A DNA stretch of 64,000 bases from Imbricaverruca yamaguchii (GCA_034440575.1 JAOTOL010001615.1:521501-585500); one strand, 5' to 3'; positions 22,946 to 35,109 are shown, numbered from the stretch's first letter. Notes: a model not told the origin generated them from the letters alone. Numbers and translations: made by a program.

Positions 22946-25727
22946 CTGTGGCGAGCCGCACCGAGACCGGGCGGCGGCGACGGCCATGTCGCCGCCCGGT
23001 GTCGGCGATAAACCACCGGCAGCCGTCCTGCCAGTTGGCCTGTCCTTTGACTAACGGGATAGGAATTCGGGTTGGGCCGCTGGACACGGCGGCGGAGAAC
23101 AAGTGGGCGCCACCCGCCGACTGGACGGCGTACACCAATCAGAGACGCGCCGGCCGACAGGCCATCAGCTACCGAACCAGTGCCGCCTGGCGGTCACCAA
23201 GCCACAGCCGGCCGGCGGCCACCGAGCCGGCGTCGGCCAGCGGCGGCCGAGCCAGAGCCGCCGATGACGGCCGGGGAGTGGATGAACTCCGGTACTTGCG
23301 TTTTATGTGCGTTGACACTGTTTGGTGCTTGTGTGTACTGTGCATGCATGCGAAGGGTCATCTTTGTTTGCACGCGTTTACTCGTCCTGTTGCATGTCTA
23401 TCCATTGCAATGTTGACTATAATCACACATCACTCCACAGATTGGAATGATTCATCACTGCAACAAGCGGAGGAATACTGATTACCAAACCGTAGTGTTC
23501 ACTAGCCTAGAACCAACTGGTGGTCACTAAGCCAGAGCCCGTTAATGGCAACCAAGCCAGATTTGCTCAGGATGTATTGAACAGGAGGCAGGCCGTTGTT
23601 GCTGAACCGAAGTTGGTCAGTAGCCACTGGGGCACAACCGCAACCACCTACTAAGACAGAGTTAGTCAATGTCTGCTGAGCTCGGGATGGCCAGCACCTA
23701 CCGAAACACTGAGGTCACCTTGCACATGCCACAGGACAGCGTGCCACCAGACAGCAGCGAACAGATGACGCAACCTTTCCTGAGATTCTGTTGTTTTAGC
23801 TTGTTCTCAGAGTCTAGTGTGAAGTTTGGCCACTCGTGGATCTGGCCCACCGGTTTAGGATGGGGTTAACTTTCGCCTCTCCCTATCCCTCTGCCCAACA
23901 CCAAAACACGTAAATCCAAAAGTTGTTCATCGGCTTGCTGGTTTAACGGTCCCATATGGCCGAGCGAACTACCTAATCACGGCGTGGTAGTCTGAAGGTT
24001 TCTGTGGCAATGCATTCCGGTGAAATTATGGTGTTACTGTGACCAAAAACCGCGGGGCGAAGGCGCTTTTTTTAAAAGAAAAATTCGAATTCACTACGAC
24101 AGCCACGAAGCAGCATTCCTACCGAAAACCGCACTGCCGCATCGTGTGCAAACGCGGATAATCTCCAATCATTCAAATATAAAACAAACATGCATCATTT
24201 TTTACCTCGCCCATCGAAGTGATTCGATTGACGTGTAATCCGCCCATGTTTACTGACAATTACATCGCTTTAAACAGCCTAAGCCGGTCTGTATGTCGGA
24301 AGCCTGCGGGTGGCAAGCCCGACACCCCCTCCCCCCCCCCCCAGCGTGGCGTTGGTCGGTGTAGGCTCTTCTTACTGGAGGTGCCCGTCATACGGCACGC
24401 GCAGGTCACATGCAGCGGCCTCGCCAGCTCAGGACCCGGCAGAGTGGAGTGAGGCTCGTGCATCTGGCATGTTCCGAGACCGCCTGCTTCGCTCTCAATA
24501 GCATATCGATTTGTCAAAGGAAAATGTACTCATTTTAGGTTCTTTATCATTTTTGTTTTGTTATGCCAACATATCACCGGCTTGCTGCAATGGCCATACT
24601 CGATAAGCACTGTCCCTTCTGCGGTATTTTCAAAAGCAGCTATACAAATACTTCAATGCAGCCATGCTAATTTCCAGAACACCTCCGATGCTGCATGCGT
24701 TTCATACAGTATGGGTAGGGCATGGGTTCGGATGAGCGGTATTTTCTGATGTCATGCAATTAGCTTATATTTTATGAAAACGTTCAACGTTGAACTGCCT
24801 AATGTACTTTGATTAACTCAAGTTGCCGTATGTGCCATCGAGCTGACATTTGTAAAGGTCATTTTGCAGGTTCCGTTGACGGAGAGGGGCGGGAGGGTTA
24901 AGCTACCGTTTTCCACCTCCAATTTCAGGTCGCTTGAAGAAGCCATGACTCCCGTACCCTGTCCCCTTATATGGGCCGGTGAGCTTGCCTGTGATTCAAA
25001 CTACCGTACTGGTTAAACATGCATGCACTTCTGGAAAATTTGCAGTTCCTTTTCGTTCAGGCACGAACCAGAGGCGTCATCCACCGAGCAGTGTTGTACA
25101 ATTGCATTCATCCCATGATAGATGAGCCTTCATCGATATGTTTGCAATTCGAGTGCAGAATAGAACGGCTGAATATTTCTAGTTACTTTTTGTTATTCCA
25201 GATGGCGTGCAAGATATTGTGACGATGAGGTCAGTGCCATCGCGGGAAGGCCTAGCCCAACACGTAATCTGCTCAGTAAGGATTATTTGGACCCAATCAG
25301 ATCGATCCGATATCCCACACGAAAAATGCTTCCCAGCTGCGATCGGAGCACGTAATTAGTGCATCCAAGGTGTGGCCCTGCACCACTCCCATATCGATCG
25401 AACTTTTTGTTTTCGGATCTTAAAAACCTGAGAGCGAAGGCCAACGCTACTTTGACCATGGTCGACGACTCTTTTTCCGAAGGCGACAAACCTTTTGTAC
25501 AATCAAGGTCTTCTCCTTCCTTAACGTCGTAGTTCCGAGGAACGTCACCCATTCTTGGCCGTCCTCTTGAGAAAACGACAGGCGCGCCTCTCAGCTACCG
25601 TGACTAAGTAGCAAGCAACACCACGAAGACGGCGTCGGACGCAACAGCGACAACATCAGCAACAGCATCGGCGACAGGAAATCAGCGGCGGTCGGCCACT
25701 GTGACGGCCGCGGCCGGTCGTCGCATG
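22946..25727. other. Unique sequence, no gene recognised
   Basis: GC-rich to about 23,280, ordinary afterwards. A C-run lies at 24,330-24,343. A minus-strand frame at 25,283-25,552 (89 codons, mixed composition) is the only non-repetitive frame here that is not obviously compositional; no family recognised. A TGGCCGAGCG word near 23,957 resembles a tRNA A box but lacks a B box. Confidence 0.4.
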
Positions 25728-25910
25728 CGCCTAACGTCGTCAGGCGTGGCGCGCCGACGTCGTCAGGCGGGCGTGCCGACGTCGTCAGACGTGGCGCGCC
25801 GACGTCGTCAGGCGTGGCGCGCCGACGTCGTCAGGCGGGCGTGCCGACGTCGTCAGGCGTGGCGCGCCGACGTCGTCAGGCGTGGCGCGCCGACGTCGTC
25901 AGGCGTGGTA
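25728..25910. repeat. Minisatellite, 23-bp unit, about 8 copies
   Basis: Units of GTCGTCAGGCGTGGCGCGCC then GAC, with a GGGCGTGCC variant. Very CpG-rich. Confidence 0.96.
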
Positions 25911-25949
25911 CACTGTCGGCCGAACGGCCTTGGAGGCCGGCCGACGGTG
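25911..25949. repeat. Inverted repeat abutting the 23-bp array
   Basis: CACTGTCGGCC (25,911-25,921) pairs with GGCCGACGGTG (25,939-25,949): 10 Watson-Crick pairs plus one T-G. A further GGCC/GGCC pairing lies inside, around the loop TTGGA. Confidence 0.8.
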
Positions 25950-26797
25950 CGGCGATTAACCTGGCGGCCATAGGTGACCGAGATGCGGCAGCGGTGCAGC
26001 CACGGCCGAGCCGTCGACGGCGCCGACGCGGCTCACAGCCGACGGCAGGTACTCACATGCCCCATCGATGGCACATCCGTCGCTGCCGGCGGCTGGTCGG
26101 TCCGCGCGCTCCCAGCTCCGTCGACGGCCGACTGGTGGCCGACGTCGGCGCCGACGATATATAGCGGCGCGACCGGTGCGCGACCTCGCGACGCGGAGAC
26201 CCGGAGACCCGGAGATAGGGCGAGAGGGGGCGCGGCACTGACCGCGTCGACGCGACACGAGCTGACCGACACGCACAGCGCAGCACCTGCGCGGCGACTT
26301 TCACCGAACGTGCGACGCGCTGGTCTGCCGGCGCCGGCCGCCGCGCGGACCTCCTCAGCCAGCGCCTGACGTCACGGGTGACGTGACACCGGCCACCGCA
26401 GCCGCCGCCGCCGGTGGGCGGGCGACGGCGCGCGGATACAGCCTTGCGCGACCGGCCCATCGGTCGCCGACGATTTGGGTGGGGGGGGGAGGGGTGTCAC
26501 GGGTCGCCTGCAGGGCGCGTCGAATTCCAGCGGCGTCGGTCTAGCGCGCGGACAATAGCCGCCGCGTCCGCGGCACAGCGATAACTCAGCGGCTGGTGGC
26601 TGGCGGCGGCTGCTCAGCCGTGTAACTCACCGGCTCTCGGCCGTGATCCGGTGTGACCACTCGGCCGTGTAACTCGCCGCGTCGCGCCCCGCCGCTGCAC
26701 CGGCCAGCGCGTGCGCGCAATTCCAACCGCCCCGGGCGACCGGCCGATTTCAACATGCATTCTTGCAGAGGACGTGCGATGACCGGCACATGGCCGC
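25950..26797. promoter_or_regulatory. CpG-island-like block with TATA and CRE motifs
   Basis: Strongly CpG-rich. TATATA at 26,158-26,163 (context GATATATAGC) is an isolated AT island, as in a TATA promoter. TGACGTCA lies at 26,367-26,374. A G-run lies at 26,481-26,490. There is no coding exon I can support, so promoter status is an inference. Confidence 0.3.
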
Positions 26798-27408
26798 GTC
26801 TCGCAGACAGCGGCCCTGCCACGAGGTCGTCTCGCAGACGGCAGCCCTGCCACGAGGTCGTCTCACAGACGGCAGCCCTGCCACGAGGTCGTCTCGCAGA
26901 CAGCGGCCCTGGCACGAGGTCGTCTCGCAGACGGCAGCCCTGCCACGAGGTCGTCTCACAGACGGCAGCCCTGCCACGAGGTCGTCTCGCAGACAGCGGC
27001 CCTGGCACGAGGTCGTCTCCCAGACGGCAGCCCTGGCACGAGGTCGTCTCGCAGACGGAGTCCCTGGCACGAGGTCGTCTCTCAGACGGAGACCCTGGCA
27101 CGAGGTCGTCTCACAGACGGCGGCCCTGACACGAGGTCGTCTCGCAGACGGCAGCCCTGGCACGAGGTCGTCTCGCAGACGGCAGCCCTGGCACGAGGTC
27201 GTCTCGCAGACGGCAGCCCTGCCACGAGGTCGTCTCGCAGACAGCGGCCCTGCCACGAGGTCGTCTCGCAGACGGCAGCCCTGTCACGAGGTCGTCTCGC
27301 AGACAGCGACCCTGACATGAGGTCGTCTCCCGGACGGCAGCCCTGGCACGAGGTCGTCTCGCAGATGGCAGCCCTGGCACGAGGTCGTCTCACAGACGGC
27401 GACCCTGC
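26798..27408. repeat. Minisatellite, 31-bp unit, about 20 copies
   Basis: Units of CACGAGGTCGTCTCGCAGAC followed by GGCAGCCCTGC. Variants are TCACAGACGG, CAGCGGCC and GGCACGAGG. GACGAGNNCGTC-like dyads recur in the unit. Confidence 0.97.
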
Positions 27409-27974
27409 ACGTGACCCGACCGGTGGCTCTCATGGTCGGCGGGCCACCACAGCAGTGGTCGTTAGCCGACAGCAGTGGACACTCGACGGAATGTAGATCG
27501 CGGCCCAGCCTCGAAAACCACATCGCTATAAGTATGAGTCCTGGCACCGCTGACAATACGTCAGGGAATATATACAACAGGCACCACTGATGCATTAGTC
27601 CCAAGTTAATTTATCGTGCCCAGGTGTGGCTTTTTACATGGTGTCCTCGTTCAACTCGTCTACCTAGTGGCTGTTTGTTGCGCAGCAATTGCAAACGTCG
27701 CGGTTATCTTCCCGACAGATGCAGCTGCAGCATCCATATAGCGACAGCTTGGCTGTAGCGGCCACACAGCGATAGCTTGTACATACATAGTCCTGTAACA
27801 AGTTGAAGCCAGCTAGCTTTATGGGAAATGAAGCAGCACAAATCTGAATCGATTTGGAAGTGTCTAATTCTTGATCATGTTGTGAAATGTTAACTGATAT
27901 CTCCTATATTGTTGCCGGTGAAGTGCATGTGGAACTTCCTCCACGGCGCATGGATGTACATTGCATTGGTTCCA

Positions 27975-28017
<43 letters not shown>

Positions 28018-28821
28018 GTATGCGTTTGGGATTGTGATTGTATGTACGTGGTTGTGTGTCTCATATGCATGCACATGTATTAGATCGACGTACTCATTAT
28101 AGCGCTATCCAGGCGTAGGACCAAAGAAATTATAAAAATTATACTATTAACGATATTGTACTGCCTGGCTTTGTATCCACTGAGTCGAAACGTACCTTTG
28201 CAAGTCTGTTCAACTAACACAGGAAGAGCCGTGTATTTGTGCCAGCGCCGTTTATCTGTGTCGGGACCGTTCCACGGTCAGCAAGTTGCGGGAGCGTCAC
28301 CACGCCTGTTGGGTCCATTCCTTATATGCATCGCTCATTGATGTGGTTTTAAATGTGGAGTAATGTCTTCCCCCTCCGTGGTGCATGTCATGCATTCATC
28401 AGCGAAAGGCACAATCTTGCGGTTGACAGCATCTTCAGCCGAGAAAAACAGCATCGTTCAGCCTGAGCTAGCACACGATGGCAAGCGTTACTCGAATAAA
28501 AACAGCAGTGCAGATATACCACGCCATCGTCACCATTACAAACAAGGCCAACCGACAGAGTCCAGCGTACGTCAACAACAAAAACGTCATGATGAAGTGC
28601 CAAAGATTGCATTTGGAAAATACATTGCTATTGGGTGTATGCTTATTGCGTACAATTGCAACTTGCCTGCTTTGTGTGTGCCGCTACGTGCGCATGCTAT
28701 GTGCCTGGATGGTCAGGCACAGGTCTACCGAACTGTGCCACTACGCCAGTCTCATCAGGGTCATGTCAACAGTTGGCCGCTTTACGTTCGGCTGGCGCTG
28801 AAGACGCACATCGTCTTGTGT

Positions 28822-28864
<43 letters not shown>

Positions 28865-29219
28865 GAGGCCAGGAGCTTCAATTTCTGATGAGTGCTGGGG
28901 GAAGGGGAGGGGAGGATACGTCGAGGTAATGGGGAGTCTAAGTTAATGTGGCTGAAGCGCCCATAAGGACCATGCTAAACATATAACATAGTTAGGGGCG
29001 AACCAACATTGGGAGTGAAAGGGCATGGCTTCCTGAGCAATATGCAAATCGACACCCATGCCGCATGCCAACAACACCCAGAGATGTACTGTCATAATCA
29101 TAATATATCGATCTTACACATTTTTTTGCTATTTTCTTATTTATGCATGTTTTACATGGCACGGCTGAAAGTTCAGCAATGCTGCATATTGGACACTGCG
29201 ACACAGCCAACGCCTGTGG
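27409..29219. other. Unique sequence with two (AT)n microsatellites
   Basis: (TA)n lies at 27,979-28,013 and 28,826-28,861. A plus-strand frame at 28,363-28,929 (188 codons) runs into the second TA tract and matches nothing I know. TGCAAATCGACACCCATGC at about 29,044 recurs in inverse orientation near 37,760. Confidence 0.4.
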
Positions 29220-29720
29220 GAGTCGTCCGGTCGGTGTGTCTGCCGAAAACAGACACACCGACCGGCGACAACCCGACAATCCGACCCCTGGCCTGCGGCG
29301 ACAATCCGAACCAGCGGCACCGACATCGCCTCCGCCAGAGGCCAGCCAGGTCGTCAGACCATGCCACACACGGCACAAATATTTCAGCACGCTTCGCACG
29401 CTCACGCGCCACATTGGATCGCGTGCCGCGCCGAGCTTCGCCGGCAGACGCGATACGACCGCGCCGGTCGTTCTCGGGCCGCGCGCCCGCCGGCGCCCGG
29501 CCGCCGCCGACATGCAGCGGGTGCCATTGGAGCGGCTGCTGCAGCGCTCGGCGGCCGCGCGCCGCTCGCAGACGGCCGGATTAGCTGCGGTAGCCAGTCG
29601 GCCGGCTTATTGTCTGTCGGCCGCGACAGCAGCCTGTTGCGGCAGAAACGGCCGCGGGCCGGACCACGCCATTGTCGCCTCTGTTCACGCCATGCCAACA
29701 CGGCCTGTTAGAGTCGAGCT
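29220..29720. other. GC-rich CpG block containing a strong hairpin
   Basis: CpG-rich non-tandem sequence. Frames on both strands are open but compositional. The hairpin at its left edge is listed separately. Confidence 0.45.
29222..29269. repeat. Near-perfect 20-bp-arm hairpin
   Basis: CCGGTCGGTGTGTCTG (29,227-29,242) and CAGACACACCGACCGG (29,250-29,265) are exact reverse complements around a 7-base loop (CCGAAAA). GTCG at 29,222-29,225 then pairs with CGAC at 29,266-29,269 across one bulged T. It could be a cruciform, a foldback relic, or a very short stem-loop in a transcript. Confidence 0.92.
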
Positions 29721-30059
29721 GAGCTTCAAAGGGGCACTCGTCGTCGCCGCAGACGCTAAACCTCTCGGGAATGCCTCGCTGAGGCTCATGCATATCGCAT
29801 CCGCTAACAATCGACCGCTTCAAGGGCGTGATGCGGATGATGTAAGTTCAGCATCGTCGCCGACCTCGCCGGGAGCTAGTGCTCTTTATCGCACTCGCTA
29901 GCAGCTAAAACTCTTCAGCCTCACTCTTCGACTCGTGAACTATTCGTTAGTTAGTTATTAGTTTTTATTAGTTAGTTATTAGTCATGCAGCGCCCATTCC
30001 ACAACTCTTCAACTCTTCTTCACTAGCATCTAGAACATGTCACCGTTCTGATCGGTGCC
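29721..30059. other. Unique sequence with TTAGTTAG runs
   Basis: TAGTTAGTTATTAG words repeat at 29,948-29,984. No gene recognised. Confidence 0.5.
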
Positions 30060-30345
30060 CACGGCACTTCGTCGTTTTCACTTGCGGGAATTACTCTTCG
30101 CTGTCGTCATTCACTGACAGGACTATTCGCTGTCCCTACTCGCAGGTAGGACTCATACTTGTCCTCACTAGCAGGAAGGACTCATAGCTGTCTCCATTCG
30201 CAGATAGGACTCATCATCCTCTCTCGCAAGTAGGACTTATGATTGTTCTCTCTCGCAAGTTGGACGCATGGCTGTCCCTTCTCGCAGGTAGGACTCATAC
30301 TTGTCCTCACTAGCAGGAAGGACTCATAGCTGTCTCCATTGTGCC
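30060..30345. repeat. Monomeric 29-bp minisatellite, left block (about 9 diverged copies)
   Basis: Units such as CACTAGCAGGAAGGACTCAT plus AGCTGTCTC, strongly diverged from each other. They are the same family as the units at 31,245-34,078, which share the pattern GCAGG-AGGACTC-T-GCTGTCCT. Confidence 0.85.
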
Positions 30346-30399
30346 CATCCCCGTCATACTTGTCCTCTGTGTATGCCTGGCAGGTGCAGGTAGTCGCCT

Positions 30400-31244
30400 G
30401 TACGTGTATGACGGTTTTGCAGAGTAGAATTTGCAGTTATTTGACCGGCAATGCGCGTTGGCTCACCAGTCAGAATGATCTTCTGGAGCAAAGTAATGCT
30501 GCGAAAAAGTGCAGCTCAGATGCGATAAGACGCAACTCATTACGAGCATCAGAAATGTGATCAAATTTTCGCAGACCTGACACGACTCTAGTGGCGAAGT
30601 TAATGATCTTGTCTAGTCTGTGAATATTTTCTGCCTAACCGTTCCCGTAAATAGATATGCAGTGGCGGATATTTGATATAACTAGGCCGTTGACTATAGT
30701 GAAGAGGGTACTGGTGGGCAAATGGTGGTGCAAATGGCTCAGGGCCAGAAGGAATCCAGTGCACTTGCGGATCACGACAGCTACATGGGAAGCCCAAGGC
30801 ATGTGTCGATCAAATGTCACCCAAATGTTCCTACACGAATGACTCTCATTTATCATGGCATCCCTGAAGCACACTCTATCAGGGTATTAATGCGAAAATT
30901 TTCACGCGATCCAAATGTGAGAAGCTGGGTTTTGGTCGGGTCCACCATCAAACCGTTATCCAGGAAGTAGTCATAGAGTTCGTTCAGGCAGGTCTCCATT
31001 TGACTTATCAGATTATGGAGATCAAATTTGCGACCGAAGATAAGGATGTGTCGTCTGTGAACTGAGTGACGTTTGATACCAGGACGTGCAAACTGAGGTC
31101 GTTCGAAAAGGTGCAATAGAGAAGTAGACCTAGTGATGAGCCTTGCAAAACATCTATGTTCTTTTGGAGAAAGGAGGAGAGATGGCTGTTTCTGTGTTGA
31201 TCTGAGATGCTAACAGCCTGCATGTGACCTCCTAGATATGCCCT
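30400..31244 (-). pseudogene. Decayed, 5'-truncated non-LTR retrotransposon reverse transcriptase
   Basis: On the minus strand the sequence reads as the middle and C-terminal part of a LINE-type (Jockey/CR1-like) reverse transcriptase. Landmarks in order are RAYLGGHMQAV (about 31,244), LQGSSLG for the usual PQGS-LG motif (31,128-31,148), FTDD in place of the catalytic F/YADD (31,050-31,061), GLMVDPTKTQLLTFGS (30,907-30,954), WVTFDRHMPWASHV then the NGLVISNI stretch (30,640-30,840), and after a stop a K-I-I-N-F-A-T-R-V..KFDHIS segment (about 30,550-30,620). The frame changes near 31,030 and 30,870, and stops occur near 30,635 and further on, so it is dead. The 5' end stops exactly where 29-bp minisatellite units begin. 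No poly(A) tail or target duplication was recognised. The 3' limit (about 30,400) is approximate. Confidence 0.85.
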
Positions 31245-31640
31245 ACAGCAGTATCCTTGCTCGTAGGCAGGATGCTTGGCTGTCCTCACTAACAGGCAGG
31301 GCTCTTGGCTGTCCTTGCTCTTAGGCAGGACTCTTGGCTGTCTATATTTGCAGGCAAAACACTTGGATGTATTTATTTGTAGGCAGATCCCTTGGCTGTC
31401 TTCACCGGTAGCAGGACTCTTGGCTGTCTTTGCTGGTAGGCAGGACTCTTGGCTGTTCATACTCGGAGACAGATCCTTTGTCTGTCCTTACTGGTGCCAG
31501 GACTCTTATCTGTCTTACTCGTAGGCAGGACTCTTGACTGTCTACTCGTAGACAGGACCTACGTCTTTTCAGTCTACTCGTAGGCAAGACTCTTTCTTGG
31601 CTGTCTTTACCCGTATGCAGGACTCTACTCTGTTCTCACT
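31245..31640. repeat. Monomeric 29-bp minisatellite, right block (about 13 diverged copies)
   Basis: Units follow CACTCGTAGGCAGGACTCTT plus GGCTGTCCT with many substitutions and small indels. They grade into the dimeric array at about 31,640. Confidence 0.93.
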
Positions 31641-34078
31641 CGTAGGCAGAATTCTTGGCAGTCCTCACTCATAGGCAGGACCCTACTCCGTTCTCACACG
31701 TAGGCAAGACTGTTGGCTTGCCTCACTCGTGGGCAGGACCCTACTCCGTTCTCACACGTAGGCAAGACTGTTGGCTTGCCTCACTCGTGGGCAGGACTCT
31801 ACTCCGTTCTCACACGTAGGCAAGACTGTTGGCTTGCCTCACTCATAGGCAGGACTCTACTCCGTTCTCACACGTAGGCAAGACTGTTGGCTTGCCTCAC
31901 TCATAGGTAGGACCCTACTCCGTTCTCACACGTAGGCAAGACTGTTGGCTTGCCTCACTCGTGGGCAGGACTCTACTCCGTTCTCACTCGTAGGCAAGAT
32001 TGTTGGCTTGCCTCACTCGTGGGCAGGACTCTACTCCGTTCTCACTCGTAGGCAAGACTGTTGGCTTGCCTCACTCGTGGGTAGGACCCTACTCCGTTCT
32101 CACACGTAGGCAAGACTGTTGGCTTGCCTCACTCGTGGGTAGGACCCTACTCCGTTCTCACACGTAGGCAAGACTGTTGGCTTGCCTCACTCGTGGGTAG
32201 GACCCTACTCCGTTCTCACACGTAGGCAAGACTGTTGGCTTGCCTCACTCGTGGGTAGGACCCTACTCCGTTCTCACACGTAGGCAAGACTGTTGGCTTG
32301 CCTCACTCATAGGCAGGACCCTACTCCGTTCTCACACGTAGGCAAGACTGTTGGCTTGCCTCACTCGTGGGTAGGACCCTACTCCGTTCTCACACGTAGG
32401 CAAGACTGTTGGCTTGCCTCACTCGTGGGCAGGACCCTACTCCGTTCTCACACGTAGGCAAGACTGTTGGCTTGCCTCACTCGTGGGTAGGACCCTACTC
32501 CGTTCTCACACGTAGGCAAGACTGTTGGCTTGCCTCACTCGTGGGCAGGACCCTACTCCGTTCTCACACGTAGGCAAGACTGTTGGCTTGCCTCACTCGT
32601 GGGTAGGACCCTACTCCGTTCTCACACGTAGGCAAGACTGTTGGCTTGCCTCACTCATAGGCAGGACCCTACTCCGTTCTCACACGTAGGCAAGACTGTT
32701 GGCTTGCCTCACTCATAGGCAGGACTCTACTCCGTTCTCACACGTAGGCAAGACTGTTGGCAGTCCTCACTCGTGGGCAGGACTCTACTCCGTTCTCACA
32801 CGTAGGCAAGACTGTTGGCTTGCCTCACTCGTGGGTAGGACCCTACTCCGTTCTCACACGTAGGCAAGACTGTTGGCTTGCCTCACTCGTGGGTAGGACC
32901 CTACTCCGTTCTCACACGTAGGCAAGACTGTTGGCTTGCCTCACTCGTGGGTAGGACTCTACTCCGTTCTCACACGTAGGCAAGACTGTTGGCTTGCCTC
33001 ACTCATAGGCAGGACTCTACTCCGTTCTCACACGTAGGCAGGACTGTTGGCTTGCCTCACTCGTGGGCAGGACCCTACTCCGTTCTCACACGTAGGCAAG
33101 ACTGTTGGCAGTCCTCACTCGTGGGCAGGACTCTACTCCGTTCTCACACGTAGGCAAGACTGTTGGCTTGCCTCACTCGTGGGCAGGACTCTACTCCGTT
33201 CTCACACGTAGGCAAGACTGTTGGCTTGCCTCACTCGTGGGCAGGACTCTACTCCGTTCTCACACGTAGGCAAGACTGTTGGCTTGCCTCACTCATAGGC
33301 AGGACTCTACTCCGTTCTCACACGTAGGCAAGACTGTTGGCTTGCCTCACTCATAGGCAGGACTCTACTCCGTTCTCACACGTAGGCAAGACTGTTGGCT
33401 TGCCTCACTCGTGGGCAGGACTCTACTCCGTTCTCACACGTAGGCAAGACTGTTGGCTTGCCGCACTCATAGGCAGGACCCTACTCCGTTCTCACACGTA
33501 GGCAAGACTGTTGGCAGTCCTCACTCATAGGCAGGACTCTACTCCGTTCTCACACGTAGGCAAGACTGTTGGCTTGCCTCACTCATAGGCAGGACCCTAC
33601 TCCGTTCTCACACGTAGGCAAGACTGTTGGCTTGCCTCACTCGTGGGCAGGACTCTACTCCGTTCTCACACGTAGGCAAGACTGTTGGCTTGCCTCACTC
33701 ATAGGTAGGACCTCTCTACCGTTCTCACACGTAGGCAAGACTGTTGGCTTGCCTCACTCGTGGGTAGGACTCTACTCCGTTCTCACACGTAGGCAAGACT
33801 GTTGGCTTGCCTCACTCGTGGGCAGGACTCTACTCCGTTCTCACACGTAGGCAAGACTGTTGGCTTGCCTCACTCATAGGTAGGACTCTACTCCGTTCTC
33901 ACACGTAGGCAAGACTGTTGGCAGTCCTCACTCATAGGCAGGACTCTACTCCATTCTCACACGTAGGCAAGACTGTTGGCTTGCCTCACTCATAGGCAGG
34001 ACCCTACTCCGTTCTCACACGTAGGCAAGACTGTTGGCTTGCCTCACTCATAGGTAGGACTCTACTCCGTTCTCACGG
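31641..34078. repeat. Higher-order array, 58-bp dimer of two 29-bp monomers, about 42 copies
   Basis: Monomer alpha reads CACTCGTGGGCAGGACTCTA then CTCCGTTCT. Monomer beta reads CACACGTAGGCAAGACTGTT then GGCTTGCCT. They alternate regularly for 2.4 kb with few differences: GTGGG/ATAGG, CTCTA/CCCTA and an occasional GCAGTCCT ending in beta. The right edge is abrupt at about 34,078. Each alpha holds GGGCAGGA, or GGTAGGA/AGGCAGGA in variants. Confidence 0.97.
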
Positions 34079-35109
34079 CGGCAGGTGAGGCTCGCAGACA
34101 GCACAAGCGAAACCCATTTGAGAACAGAGCGCCCACGAGCGGCAGCACCTTTTATATGCAAATCAGATACAGCAGTTGCCTTTTTGCGTCACTGTTCTCG
34201 AGTGTTTACATGCGCGGTCTCCGGTGAAACGATCCTTCTCGCGTGTCGAGGCGAATGTTTGCATTGCGACTCAAGGAGCGCGAGCAGCCAATTTTCCCGG
34301 GGCTCGCACAGACCCGCTGCGACGTTGCCAGAATTGCCAGATTCTCCGAGTGCCTGGAGTCTGTTAAACTTTTCAGTTACACGGGGTGAAGTTTTGCAAA
34401 CTTTCGAGCGAAGTGTCTGCCGCATCTCTGCAGGCGAGTCTGATGCCTTTTGTTAATAAATATTGCCGTAGAATGGGCGCAGCTGCCAAAACGGCGCGCA
34501 GCTGCAAAAGAAGTTACACAAAGATCGCACAAAATGCTTACGTGCACACCTTTCGTCTGATCATGCATTCATAGGATTCGTCCCCATAAACTAGCATCGC
34601 TCACATACTGGAATCTTGCATTCTCAAACGCAGTGGCACTCACAGAATGTATCCTTATCGACTAGCATAGCTCATCTACTGGAATGTTGAGGTTTTACAC
34701 ACACAACCACCATTGCAGGACTCTCCAGTAACGTCTACCTCTGGCCGCCTCCAATGGCAGTGAGGTATCGTGCGTGCAATACTGTGATGATGTCTATTAG
34801 ATCATAATACGGGTTTTAATTGTCACATCTTTCCAATCTGCATCAGTATAAGCCAATTCAGTCTGCATCCCTATTTGTGTCGGATAGACGTTTCCACCCC
34901 TTCCCCAATCCGCTTCCAAAAAAATGCAGTATAGCTGAAGCCTAGTTGGTTGCAGTAATAAATAACAACTGGACTATCAAGAATGAACAATATCATAGCT
35001 TATTTTGCACATATTTTGATGCTTCGCAGCTTTCACAACGCTTGCTTTTAAGTGCCCGAATTAATTTTTGCTCAAAGAAGGGGTTTCGAGGTGAAACTTA
35101 GCCGTCGCC
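34079..35109. other. Unique sequence with one 71-bp duplication
   Basis: CTAGCATCGCTCACATACTGG at about 34,591 recurs diverged at 34,662 within two ~71-bp copies (34,575-34,715). No gene recognised. Confidence 0.5.

Noticed and set aside
23937..24010. tRNA-Ser/Leu-like element from the TGGCCGAGCG word
   Set aside because: No B box at the right distance and no plausible cloverleaf.
28363..28929. 188-codon frame as a gene
   Set aside because: Ends inside a (TA)n tract (I-Y-I-Y), overlaps other frames, and shows no recognised domain.
30060..34078. CRISPR-like regular repeat-spacer structure
   Set aside because: The 29-bp units are contiguous and related throughout; there are no unique spacers, no cas genes, and the context is eukaryotic.
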